A DNA stretch of 64,000 nt, from assembly GCF_020010905.1 (NCBI RefSeq), contig NZ_JAGJBY010000001.1, positions 3,368,001-3,432,000 on the forward strand, read 5' to 3'. The notes under the pieces are model-generated. The model was not told the origin of the DNA and did no database searches. It saw only the letters and a program-made list of their open reading frames with translations. This DNA is from Streptomyces acidiscabies. Lineage in GTDB: Bacteria; Actinomycetota; Actinomycetes; Streptomycetales; Streptomycetaceae. The position numbers were made by a program, and so were the translations under genes. Below, one piece after another: positions 55,401-63,188 of this stretch; the first letter of the stretch is position 1, and each line of letters starts with the position of its first letter.

Positions 55401-55990
55401 ACAACCTCCTCGAAGCGGCCGTCGTGTACGGGTACTTCCCGTGCGTCTCCAAGGACGACGACCTGATCCTCCTCGACGAGCAGGGCAACGAACGCACCCG
55501 CTTCACCTTCCCCCGCCAGCGCCGGGGCCGCCGCCTGTGCCTCGCCGACTTCTTCCGCCCCGAGGAGTCCGGCGAGGTCGACGTCGTCGGCCTCCAGGTC
55601 GTCACCGTCGGCAACCGCATCGGCGAGGAGACCGCCAAGCTCTTCGAGGCCAACGCCTACCGCGACTATCTCGAACTGCACGGCCTGTCCGTCCAGTTGG
55701 CCGAAGCGCTCGCCGAGTACTGGCACGCCCGCGTACGCGCCGAACTCGGCTTCGGCGGCGAGGACCCCGCCGAGGTCACCGACATGTTCGACCTCAAGTA
55801 CCGCGGCGCCCGCTTCTCCCTCGGCTACGGCGCCTGTCCCAACCTGGAGGACCGCGCGAAGATCGCCGAACTCCTCCAGCCCGAGCGCATCGGCGTCCAC
55901 CTCTCGGAGGAGTTCCAGCTCCACCCCGAGCAGTCCACCGACGCGATCATCCTCCACCACCCGGAGGCGAAGTACTTCAACGCCCGCTGA
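52472..55990 (+). CDS. metH: Cobalamin-dependent methionine synthase
   Basis: A 1172-residue modular enzyme that methylates homocysteine from methyltetrahydrofolate through methylcobalamin. Homocysteine domain about 1-320 (VVADGAMGTML; zinc cysteines in GMNCATGP and GGCCGTTP), folate domain about 350-620 (IGERTNANGS), helical cap and B12 domain about 650-880 with DVHDIGKN (axial His748), and reactivation domain to the end (ARFSLGYGACPNLEDR). It completes the methionine cycle that also receives product from the mtn genes in this window. Confidence 0.97.
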   Translation: MASVPLTPSADSRTRVSALREALATRVVVADGAMGTMLQAQDPTLEDFQDLEGCNEILNLTRPDIVRSVHEAYFDAEVDCVETNTFGANFAALAEYDIPERVHELSESGARIARETADAYTARDGRQRWVLGSIGPGTKLPTLGHVAYTTIRDAFQQNAEGLIEGGADALIVETTQDLLQTKAAVIGAQRARELAGIDVPIIVSVTVETTGTMLLGSEIGAALTALEPLGIDMIGMNCATGPAEMSEHLRYLARNSRIPLSCMPNAGLPVLGKDGASYPLTAPELADAHETFVRDYGLSLIGGCCGTTPEHLRQLVHRVRGIAPTPRDPRPEPGAASLYQTVPFRQDTAYMAIGERTNANGSKKFRDAMLEARWDDCVEIAREQIREGAHMLDLCVDYVGRDGVADMDELAGRLATASTLPIVLDSTEVDVIQAGLERLGGRAVINSVNYEDGDGPESRFAKVTRLAQEHGAALIALTIDEEGQARTPEKKVEIAERLIDDLTGNWGIHESDILIDTLTFTICTGQEESRGDGIATIEAIRELKRRHPDVQTTLGLSNISFGLNPAARMLLNSVFLDECVKAGLDSAIVHASKILPIARFSEEEVTTALDLVYDRRAEGYDPLQKLMALFEGATAKSLKAGKAEELAALPLDERLQRRIIDGEKNGLEADLDEALTSRPALDIVNDTLLEGMKVVGELFGSGQMQLPFVLQSAEVMKKAVAHLEPHMEKTDDDGKGTIVLATVRGDVHDIGKNLVDIILSNNGYTVVNLGIKQPVSAILDAAEEHRADVIGMSGLLVKSTVIMKENLQELNQRGLAADYPVILGGAALTRAYVEQDLHELYEGEVRYARDAFEGLRLMDALIGVKRGVPGAALPELKQRRVRPAAAVQTEERPEEEGHVRSDVAIDNPLPKAPFDGTRIIKGIPLKDYASWLDEGALFKGQWGLKQARAGDGPTYEELVENEGRPRLRGLLDRLQTDNLLEAAVVYGYFPCVSKDDDLILLDEQGNERTRFTFPRQRRGRRLCLADFFRPEESGEVDVVGLQVVTVGNRIGEETAKLFEANAYRDYLELHGLSVQLAEALAEYWHARVRAELGFGGEDPAEVTDMFDLKYRGARFSLGYGACPNLEDRAKIAELLQPERIGVHLSEEFQLHPEQSTDAIILHHPEAKYFNAR

Positions 55991-56093
55991 ACCCCCACTG
56001 AACCCTCTGGCCCGCCTTCGCGTCTGTAAGAACCCGGGCCGGAACAAACGAGACGCGCCCCGACCGGTCCAGTCGTACACTGGTCGGTCCACC

Positions 56094-56134
56094 GCAGGCC
56101 GGTCGCCTCCCCACCCGGGAAGTGACCGGCCTGC
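56094..56134 (+). other. 5'-leader hairpin of the HAD gene
   Basis: GCAGGCCGGTC at 56094-56104 pairs perfectly over 11 bp with 56124-56134 around a 19-base loop, 31 bp before the HAD start codon. A -10-like TACACT lies upstream near 56076, so the hairpin would be in the message leader rather than a terminator for metH. Confidence 0.5.
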
Positions 56135-56165
56135 GTGTCCCTCTCGTCCCACAAGGAGGTCGTGG

Positions 56166-56861
56166 ATGACCAGTACGGTCCCCGCACCCGCAGCGCTCAC
56201 CGCCGAGGGCTCCGCCCTCCAGGCCGTCCTCCTCGACATGGACGGCACCCTGGTGGACACCGAAGGCTTCTGGTGGGACGTCGAGGTCGAGATCTTCGCC
56301 GGCCTCGGCCACACCCTCGACGACTCCTGGCGGCACGTCGTGGTCGGCGGCCCCATGACCCGCAGCGCCGGCTTCCTCATCGAGGCCACCGGCGCCGACA
56401 TCACCTTCGACGAGCTCTCCGTCCTGCTCAACGACGGCTTCGAGGACCGCATCGGCCGCGCCCTGCCCCTGATGCCCGGCGCCGCCCGCCTGCTCGCCGA
56501 ACTCGCCGCGCACGACGTGCCGACGGCCCTGGTCTCCGCCTCCCACCGGCGCATCATCGACCGCGTCCTCGCCTCGCTCGGCCCCCAGCACTTCCGGCTC
56601 TCCGTCGCCGGCGACGAGGTCGCCCGCACCAAGCCGCACCCCGAGCCTTACCTCCTCGCGGCCTCCCGGCTCGGCGTGGATCCGGCCAGATGCGCGGTCA
56701 TCGAGGACACCGCGACCGGCGTCGCCGCCGCCGAGGCCGCCGGATGCCAGGTCGTGGCCGTCCCGTCGGTCGCCCCGATCGCCCCCGCCGCCCGCCGCAC
56801 CGTCGTCCCGTCCCTGGAACACGTCGACGTGAGCTTCCTGCGCGCCCTCGTGACCGGCTGA
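56166..56861 (+). CDS. HAD-superfamily phosphatase (beta-phosphoglucomutase-like)
   Basis: A 231-residue HAD hydrolase. Motif I LLDMDGTLVDTEG holds nucleophile Asp24 and Asp26, motif II is LVSASHRR, Lys is in RTKPHPEPYL and motif III in VIEDTATGVAAAEAAG. The C1-type helical cap fits the phosphoglucomutase/phosphatase branch. Its substrate is unknown. A near-perfect AAGGAGG ribosome site precedes the ATG. Confidence 0.9.
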   Translation: MTSTVPAPAALTAEGSALQAVLLDMDGTLVDTEGFWWDVEVEIFAGLGHTLDDSWRHVVVGGPMTRSAGFLIEATGADITFDELSVLLNDGFEDRIGRALPLMPGAARLLAELAAHDVPTALVSASHRRIIDRVLASLGPQHFRLSVAGDEVARTKPHPEPYLLAASRLGVDPARCAVIEDTATGVAAAEAAGCQVVAVPSVAPIAPAARRTVVPSLEHVDVSFLRALVTG

Positions 56862-57219
56862 CGGAAACCCCCCGCGGCCTGGGAATTCACGGACGACAGC
56901 GGAACTCCGGGATTCCCGGGAAACGACCGGAATTCCGCCCCGCCGCGATGTGACCTTCCCCACTCGCGGACGGGGATTCCGGCGCACTCCGGACCGGTCA
57001 AGTGTCCCGATTGATGGACCGCTGCACGAAACATTCCAGCCCTGATTCTCCGGTCCGTCCATACCCGGCTCCACAGCGTGAGGAACCGTCAACTCCGTTC
57101 CCCGCAAGCCGACGCGCGGACGCCCACTAACCTCGTACAGAACAACCCCGAGAACCCCGCGATCGTCGCCGCGAACCGACCGACGAGACACCGAGATCCC
57201 GACGACAAGGCACGTACAC
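56862..57219. other. Intergenic region ahead of the orphan binding protein
   Basis: No coding frame is evident in these 358 bp. Visible elements are several GGAATTC/GGATTCC-type words, the palindrome CCGGGATTCCCGG at 56907-56919, and a possible -10 TAACCT at 57128-57133 about 90 bp before the next start. Confidence 0.5.
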
Positions 57220-58800
57220 GTGAACAAGCGCACCCAGTGGCCGGTCCTCCCGATCGTGGCAGGGCTCGCCTCCGGCCTGCTGGCCGGCTGCGGCTCCGAG
57301 AACGGCTCCTCCGGGGGCAGCGGCTCCTCCGTGGTCATGGGGATGTCCGACGACGTCCTCGCCACCGACCCCGCCTCCGGCTACGACCCCGGCTCCTGGC
57401 TGCTGTTCAACAACGTCTTCCAGTCCCTGCTCTCCTTCCCCAAGGGCGGCACCGACCCCGAGCCGGACGCCGCGAAGGAATGCACCTTCACCGACACCGA
57501 GACCAAGGTCTACGAGTGCACCCTGAAATCGGGACTGAAGTTCAGCAACGGTGACTCCCTCACCTCCGAGGACGTCAAGTACTCCTTCGACCGCACGCTG
57601 AAGATCAACGACGAGTCCGGCCCCGCGATCATGTTCCCCATGCTCGACAAGGTCGAGGCCCCCGACGAACACACCGTCGTCTTCCGCCTCAAGGTCGCCG
57701 ACGCCACCTTCCCCAGCAAACTCGCCTCCGGCGCCGGCTCCATCGTCGACCGGGGGCAGTACGACGCGAACGGCCTGCGCAAGGACGACAAAGCCGTCGG
57801 TTCCGGCCCCTACAAACTCGAATCCTTCGGCGAGGACCAGGCCGTGTTCTCCGTCAACGAGAACTACAAGGGAAACGCCCAGGTCAAGAACTCCGGCGTC
57901 ACCCTCAAGTTCTTCCACGGCGACCAGGCGGGCCTCAAGAAAGCCCTCCTCGACGGCAAGGTCGACATCGCCTACCGGGGCCTGACCGCCGCCGACATCA
58001 CCGACGTCCAGCAGAGCGCCCACACCAAGGACGTCGAAGTCGTCGAAGGCTCCAGCGCCGAGGTCCAGCACCTCGTCTTCAACATGAAGGACCCCGTCGC
58101 CGGGAAACTCCCCGTCCGCCAGGCCATCGCCTACCTCATCGACCGCGACGCCCTCATCAAGGACGTGTACCAGGGCACCGCCGACCCCCTGTACTCGATC
58201 ATCCCCGCGGGCATCGCCGGCCACAACACCGCCTTCTTCGACCGCTACGGCGCCCGCCCCTCCGCCGCGAAGGCCGAAGAGGCCCTGCGCGCCGGCGGCA
58301 TCACCGACAAGGTCGAACTCACCCTCTGGTCCACGCCGTCCCGCTACGGCCCCGCCACCGACCAGGAGCTCAAGGCCATCGCCGCCCAGCTCAACGCGAG
58401 CGGCCTCTTCGACGCCAAGGTCAAGTCCGTCGCCTTCAACCAGTACGAGAAGGACATCGAGGCCGGCAAGTACGGCGTCTACGTCAAGGGCTGGGTCCCC
58501 GACTACCCCGACGCCGACAACTTCACCGCCCCCTTCTTCGGCGACGGCAACGTCCTGAACAACCACTACACCAACGAGACCATCACCGGCACCCTCATCC
58601 CCCGCACCGCCGCGCAGAGCAACCGTGCCAACACCGACACCGACTACGCCCAGCTCCAGGACATCGTCGCCGACCAGCTCCCCATCCTCCCGGTCTGGCA
58701 GGCCAAGCAGTACGCCGTCACCCGGGACGCGGTCTACGGCCTCGAATACTGCCTCGACGCGTCGACGGTCTTCCGCTTCTGGGAACTCAGCAAGGGCTGA
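57220..58800 (+). CDS. Peptide/oligosaccharide-type ABC binding lipoprotein (SBP family 5), orphan
   Basis: A 526-residue family 5 solute-binding protein like DppA or OppA. The signal peptide ends in the lipobox LLAGC (Cys24), followed by a Ser/Gly-rich linker. Family stretches include LKSGLKFSNGDSLTSEDVKYSFDR and KGWVPDYPDADNF. Starts at GTG 57220. No permease or ATPase gene is adjacent, so it must work with a transporter encoded elsewhere or act as a sensor. Followed by a strong terminator. Confidence 0.92.
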   Translation: MNKRTQWPVLPIVAGLASGLLAGCGSENGSSGGSGSSVVMGMSDDVLATDPASGYDPGSWLLFNNVFQSLLSFPKGGTDPEPDAAKECTFTDTETKVYECTLKSGLKFSNGDSLTSEDVKYSFDRTLKINDESGPAIMFPMLDKVEAPDEHTVVFRLKVADATFPSKLASGAGSIVDRGQYDANGLRKDDKAVGSGPYKLESFGEDQAVFSVNENYKGNAQVKNSGVTLKFFHGDQAGLKKALLDGKVDIAYRGLTAADITDVQQSAHTKDVEVVEGSSAEVQHLVFNMKDPVAGKLPVRQAIAYLIDRDALIKDVYQGTADPLYSIIPAGIAGHNTAFFDRYGARPSAAKAEEALRAGGITDKVELTLWSTPSRYGPATDQELKAIAAQLNASGLFDAKVKSVAFNQYEKDIEAGKYGVYVKGWVPDYPDADNFTAPFFGDGNVLNNHYTNETITGTLIPRTAAQSNRANTDTDYAQLQDIVADQLPILPVWQAKQYAVTRDAVYGLEYCLDASTVFRFWELSKG

Positions 58801-58828
58801 GGAATTTCGGATACTTCCGGTACGACGG

Positions 58829-58858
58829 CGGGGCGCCCCTTCTCGAAGAGGCGCCCCG
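58829..58858. terminator. Bidirectional terminator
   Basis: CGGGGCGCC at 58829-58837 pairs perfectly with 58850-58858 between the binding-protein gene and the convergent response regulator. Confidence 0.85.
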
Positions 58859-58879
58859 CGTCGGTGTGTTGAGGGCCGT

Positions 58880-59551
58880 CTACTGCGCTCCCGGCCGCAC
58901 CAGACCGCTCTCGTACGCGTACACCGCCGCCTGCACCCGGTCCCGCAGGCCCAGCTTCGTCAGGACGTGGCCCACGTGCGTCTTGACCGTCGTCTCGCTC
59001 ACGAACAGGTCCGCCGCGATCTCCGCGTTCGACAGGCCCCGGGCGACCAGCTTCAGGACCTCGACCTCGCGGTCGGTCAGGGTGTGCAGGGTGTCGGGGA
59101 CCGGGTCGTCGCCGGACGGCAGGTGCGTCGCGTACTTGTCCAGCAGCCGGCGCGTGATGCTGGGCGCCAGCATCGCCTCGCCGCCCGCGACCACCCTGAT
59201 CGCCTGCACCAGCTCGTTCGCCGGCGCGTCCTTCAGCAGGAAGCCGCTGGCCCCCGCGCGCAGGGCCTCCACGACGTACTCGTCCAGGTCGAACGTCGTC
59301 AGCACCAGGACTTTCGCCGGGCCGTTGCGCTCCGGGCCCGTGATCTGCCGGGTCGCCTCCACGCCGTCCATCCGCGGCATCCGGATGTCCATCAGCACCA
59401 CATCGGGCTGCAACGCCCGCACCTGATCCAACGCCTGAAGACCATCGCCGGCCTCCCCCACGACCGCGATGTCCTGCTCCGCCTCCAGAATCATCCGGAA
59501 GCCGGTACGCAGCAGCGGCTGGTCGTCGACCAGTAGGACACGGATGGCCAC
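58880..59551 (-). CDS. NarL/LuxR-type response regulator, orphan
   Basis: A 223-residue two-component regulator. The receiver domain has the acidic pocket Asp9-Asp10, phosphoacceptor Asp55 (LMDIRMPRMDG) and Lys in FLLKDAP; the LuxR-type helix-turn-helix covers about residues 150-215 (TDREVEVLKLVARGLSNAEIA in part). All phosphorylation residues are intact, but no histidine kinase gene is present in the flanking sequence. Its targets are unknown. Confidence 0.93.
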   Translation of the reverse strand: MAIRVLLVDDQPLLRTGFRMILEAEQDIAVVGEAGDGLQALDQVRALQPDVVLMDIRMPRMDGVEATRQITGPERNGPAKVLVLTTFDLDEYVVEALRAGASGFLLKDAPANELVQAIRVVAGGEAMLAPSITRRLLDKYATHLPSGDDPVPDTLHTLTDREVEVLKLVARGLSNAEIAADLFVSETTVKTHVGHVLTKLGLRDRVQAAVYAYESGLVRPGAQ

Positions 59552-59624
59552 GAAAGTCTCCTTCGATAGTCCGGGCCCATTCTGCCTTGCGGAGGGGGGA
59601 GGGGGGTGACCGGCCTGTGGTCGG

Positions 59625-61148
59625 TCACGCCTGAGGCTGCGGCTCCCGCACGGTGGGCGGCTCGACCGGGAGCGGGTACGGCGGGGGTGTGCCGCCGAAC
59701 TCCGGGCAGTGGAGCTGGTGGTCGCACCAGCCGCACAGCTTGGTCGGGCGGGGGCGCCAGTCGCCGGTGCGGGTGGCCTCGCTGATCGCCTCCCACAGCG
59801 CGAGGAGCTTGCGTTCGACGCGTTCCAGGTCCGTGGGGTCGGGGTCGTACGTGATGACGTCGCCGCTGCCCAGGTACACGAGCTGGAGCCGGCGGGGGAC
59901 CACGTTCTTCAGGCGCCACACCACCAGCGCGTAGAACTTCATCTGGAACAGGGCACCCTCCGCGTACTCCGGGCGCGGCGCCTTGCCCGTCTTGTAGTCG
60001 ACGATCCGCACCTCACCGGTCGGCGCGACGTCGACCCGGTCGATGATCCCGCGCAACGTCAGCCCCGACTCCAGCTCCGCCTCGACGAACAACTCCCGCT
60101 CTGCGGGCTCCAGCCGCGTCGGATCCTCCAGCGTGAACCACCGCTCCACGAGCCGCTCCGCCTCACCCAGCCACCGGGCGAGCCGCTCCCCTTCCGGGTC
60201 GTCCGTGAACAACTCGGCCACCTCGGGCCGGTGCTCCCGCAGCCTCTCCCACTGCCCCGGCACCAACCCCTTCGCCTTCGGCACGGTCCGCTCCCCGGCC
60301 GGCGCATCGAACAGCCTCTCCAGCACCGAGTGCACCAGCGTCCCCCGGGTCGCCGCCTCACTCGGCTTCTCCGGCAGCCGATCGATCACCCGGAACCGGT
60401 ACAGCAACGGGCATTGCATGAAGTCACTGGCACGGGAGGGGGAGAGGGAGGAGGGGGCGGCGGGGGGACGGGGGGTGGAGGTGCCGGGAGTGCGGGAGGT
60501 TGGGGCGTCGGGGGTACGGGGGGGCAGGGCGCCGGGGGCGCGGGAGCCCGGGACGCTGGAGTCGAGGGCGGGGGGTGGCGGGGAGACAGGGGCGCCGGAG
60601 TCGGGGATGGGTGCCGACGGAGAGGCAGGGGCGCTGGAGTCGGGGGCCAGGGAGGCGGGGGAGTGGAGCGGGGGCGTGTCGGAGGGGGAAGGGGCAGAAG
60701 GAGAAGGGACAGCGGGAGAGTCACCGCCGACGGAAGTCTCGGCGGAGGAAGCCTCGTCAGCCGCAGCCCCGTCGGCGGAAGTCCCACCGTCGGAAGCCCC
60801 AGCAGCAGAAGTCCCGCCGACGGCAGCCAGAGAGACATACGCGGCAACCTCGCCCACGCCGCCGACGCGGGCCCCCTCATTGTCCGCCCCCTCGCCACCC
60901 ACCCGCGCGACCAACGCCGCCACCGCATCGGCAGCACGCCCCGCAGCTCTGCCCGGGGGCGCCGGGGGAGCGACGGGGGCACCGTCGGAGACAGCCGCCT
61001 CGCCGGCGCCGTAAGCGGAAGCAGCACCGGACACCGCGACAGGCACCCCCGCCACCACAGGCCGCACACCCCCAGCCCTCAACCGCCCGACAACCGCACC
61101 ACCACCGGAGGTCCCCGCCTCCGCCACACCCTCGCTGCTGCTCTCCAT
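59625..61148 (-). CDS. RecB-like PD-(D/E)XK nuclease with Fe-S cysteines and long low-complexity N-terminus
   Basis: From the ATG at 61146-61148 the protein is 507 residues. The last ~265 form a RecB/Cas4-like nuclease: LSPSRASDFMQCPLLYRF with the first Cys, GTLVHSVLERLF (His), LRGIIDRVDV (Asp), VRIVDYKTGKA (Asp and Lys), and the Cys cluster KLCGWCDHQLHCPEF, as in AddB/Cas4 Fe-S nucleases. The first ~240 residues are Ala/Ser/Pro/Gly-rich and not expected from homologues I remember (about 280-300 aa), so the true start may be internal. It is the usual upstream neighbour of the S2P-TrmI-proteasome block. Confidence 0.82.
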   Translation of the reverse strand: MESSSEGVAEAGTSGGGAVVGRLRAGGVRPVVAGVPVAVSGAASAYGAGEAAVSDGAPVAPPAPPGRAAGRAADAVAALVARVGGEGADNEGARVGGVGEVAAYVSLAAVGGTSAAGASDGGTSADGAAADEASSAETSVGGDSPAVPSPSAPSPSDTPPLHSPASLAPDSSAPASPSAPIPDSGAPVSPPPPALDSSVPGSRAPGALPPRTPDAPTSRTPGTSTPRPPAAPSSLSPSRASDFMQCPLLYRFRVIDRLPEKPSEAATRGTLVHSVLERLFDAPAGERTVPKAKGLVPGQWERLREHRPEVAELFTDDPEGERLARWLGEAERLVERWFTLEDPTRLEPAERELFVEAELESGLTLRGIIDRVDVAPTGEVRIVDYKTGKAPRPEYAEGALFQMKFYALVVWRLKNVVPRRLQLVYLGSGDVITYDPDPTDLERVERKLLALWEAISEATRTGDWRPRPTKLCGWCDHQLHCPEFGGTPPPYPLPVEPPTVREPQPQA

Positions 61149-61323
61149 GCCCCAGACCCTACGACCCGCCACTGACAGTCACCCACATCCCGCCCGCGCG
61201 GTTCCCGACAGCCGGGCGAACACAGGGGGTGCCGGGGCGGAACGCGTCGCGACGGCCGCATACCATCGGTCACAGACCCTTCCGCCCGGCAGGAGCGGGA
61301 GACCTTTCGATCGAGGGGACACC

Positions 61324-63147
61324 GTGGTGGAAAGCGGCGGAAGCGGGCAGCCGCGGCCGGACAACGAACAGCCGACCGAGCACCCCTCCGACCCTGCACC
61401 CAAGGCGTCCAAGCCCCCCCACACCCCCGAACCCCCCACGAACGACTCCCCCGACGAAACGACCCGCCAGATCCGCCGGCCCGAACAGCAGGCCGAGCCG
61501 GAACACCCCGAAGAACCCCCGACCGGGAGCGACACCCCGGCCTCCGGCCCTCAGCCGTCCGACGAAACGACACGTCACCTGAGCCGCCCCGCCGAACCCG
61601 AAGCCCCCAGCACCCCGGCAGACTCCGGCGATGCGACCCGGCACCTCAGCCGCCCGGCGGAGCCCGAGCAAGCTGCCCCCAGCTCCCAGCCCTCCGACGA
61701 GCCGCAGTCCGATGACGCGACCCGCCAGATCCGCCTCCCCGCCGAGCCCAGCGCCGAGCCGACCGACGACACGACCCGGCAGCCCAGCCGCCCCGCCGAT
61801 CCCGAGCGCCCGAGCGACACGGCCGCCCCGCAACTCGACGACGCCACCCGCCAGATCCGGCTCCCGGCCGCCGAGCCCTCCGCGAAGTCCCCGGCATCCA
61901 CCCCCAGCCCGTACACCACCCCCGACACCCACCCCGACCGCACGCACGCGCACGGTCACGCCGGAGCCGGGAAGAAGGAAGCTGAGAAAGCGCGGGAACC
62001 CCGCAGCGGGATTCTCATGGGCCGGCCCTTCGGGGTGCCCGTGTACGTCGCGCCGAGCTGGTTCCTCGTCGCCGCGCTCATCACCTGGGTGTTCGGCGGA
62101 CAACTGGACCGCGTGCTTCCGGAACTCGGCGCCACGCGCTACCTCGTCGCCCTGTTCTTCGCCGTCGCCTTCTACGCCTCCGTACTGGTCCACGAACTCG
62201 CCCACACGGTAGCCGCCCTCCGCTTCGAACTCCCCGTCCGCCGTATCCAGTTGCAGTTCTTCGGAGGCGTGTCGGAGATCGAGAAGGAAGCGGAGACACC
62301 GGGCCGGGAGTTCTGGCTCGCGTTCGTCGGCCCGCTGCTGTCCCTCGTCCTGTCCGGCCTGTTCTACCTGGCGATGCTCCTGGTGGAACCGGGCACGGTC
62401 CCCGGCGTCCTGCTCGCCGGCCTGATGATCTCCAACCTGATCGTGGCGATCTTCAACCTCCTCCCCGGCCTCCCCCTGGACGGTGGCCGGATGCTGCGCG
62501 CGGTCGTCTGGAAGATCACCGGCAAGCCGATGAACGGCACGATCGCCGCGGCCTGGGTCGGCCGGGCGCTCGCCGTCTCCGTCCTGATCGGCCTCCCCCT
62601 GCTCACCCAGTCCGGCGCACTCGGCACGACCGCCGAGGACAGCGTCGGCATGGACACGGTCACCGACGCCCTGCTCGCCGCGATCCTCGCCGCGATCATC
62701 TGGACCGGCGCAGGCAACAGCCTCCGCATGGCCCGCCTGCGCGAGCACCTGCCCGAACTGCGCGCCCGCAACCTCACCCGCCGCGCGGTCCCCGTCGAGA
62801 CGGACACCCCCCTCTCGGAGGCCCTGCGCCGGGCGAACGCGGCAGGCGCCCGCGCACTGGTCGTCGTCGACGCCAACGGCGAACCCCTCTCCCTCGTCCG
62901 CGAAGCGGCCATCGTCGGCGTCCCCGAACACCGCCGCCCCTGGGTCGCCGTCAGCGGCCTCGCCCAGGACCTCACCGACGGCATGCGCGTCTCCGCGGAA
63001 CTCGCCGGCGAGGACCTCCTCGACGTCCTGCGCGCCACCCCCGCCACCGAGTACCTCGTCGTCGAGGACACCGGCGAGATCTACGGCGTCCTGTCCGCCG
63101 CCGACGTCGAACGGGCCTTCGTGAAGGCCATGGCCCGCCCCAGCTGA
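61324..63147 (+). CDS. Site-2 protease-family membrane metallopeptidase with CBS domains
   Basis: A 607-residue protein. About 215 N-terminal residues are disordered, Pro/Glu/Asp-rich, with six copies of a D-(D/E)-(T/A)-T-R motif. The membrane domain has HELAH at 290-294 and the second metal motif LPGLPLDGGRML (Asp386), so zinc and catalytic residues are complete. A pair of CBS-type segments forms the C-terminus. It should cleave substrates within the membrane. The GTG at 61324 has GGGG five bases upstream; the next codon is also GTG. Confidence 0.9.
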   Translation: MVESGGSGQPRPDNEQPTEHPSDPAPKASKPPHTPEPPTNDSPDETTRQIRRPEQQAEPEHPEEPPTGSDTPASGPQPSDETTRHLSRPAEPEAPSTPADSGDATRHLSRPAEPEQAAPSSQPSDEPQSDDATRQIRLPAEPSAEPTDDTTRQPSRPADPERPSDTAAPQLDDATRQIRLPAAEPSAKSPASTPSPYTTPDTHPDRTHAHGHAGAGKKEAEKAREPRSGILMGRPFGVPVYVAPSWFLVAALITWVFGGQLDRVLPELGATRYLVALFFAVAFYASVLVHELAHTVAALRFELPVRRIQLQFFGGVSEIEKEAETPGREFWLAFVGPLLSLVLSGLFYLAMLLVEPGTVPGVLLAGLMISNLIVAIFNLLPGLPLDGGRMLRAVVWKITGKPMNGTIAAAWVGRALAVSVLIGLPLLTQSGALGTTAEDSVGMDTVTDALLAAILAAIIWTGAGNSLRMARLREHLPELRARNLTRRAVPVETDTPLSEALRRANAAGARALVVVDANGEPLSLVREAAIVGVPEHRRPWVAVSGLAQDLTDGMRVSAELAGEDLLDVLRATPATEYLVVEDTGEIYGVLSAADVERAFVKAMARPS

Positions 63148-63176
63148 GCGTGGTCGGCGGCCCCCCGAAACGCCGG

Positions 63177-63188
63177 TAGGCTGTTCAC
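63177..63188 (+). promoter_or_regulatory. -10 element for a leaderless trmI transcript
   Basis: TAGGCT at 63177-63182 is six bases before the ATG at 63189, without a ribosome site between them. Confidence 0.55.

Noticed and set aside
52241..56632. Very long minus-strand open frame opposite metH
   Set aside because: It is an antisense shadow; metH has complete domains and catalytic residues.
59625..61148. Cas4 of a CRISPR system
   Set aside because: The Fe-S nuclease resembles Cas4, but the neighbourhood is the conserved S2P-TrmI proteasome block with no cas genes or repeats.
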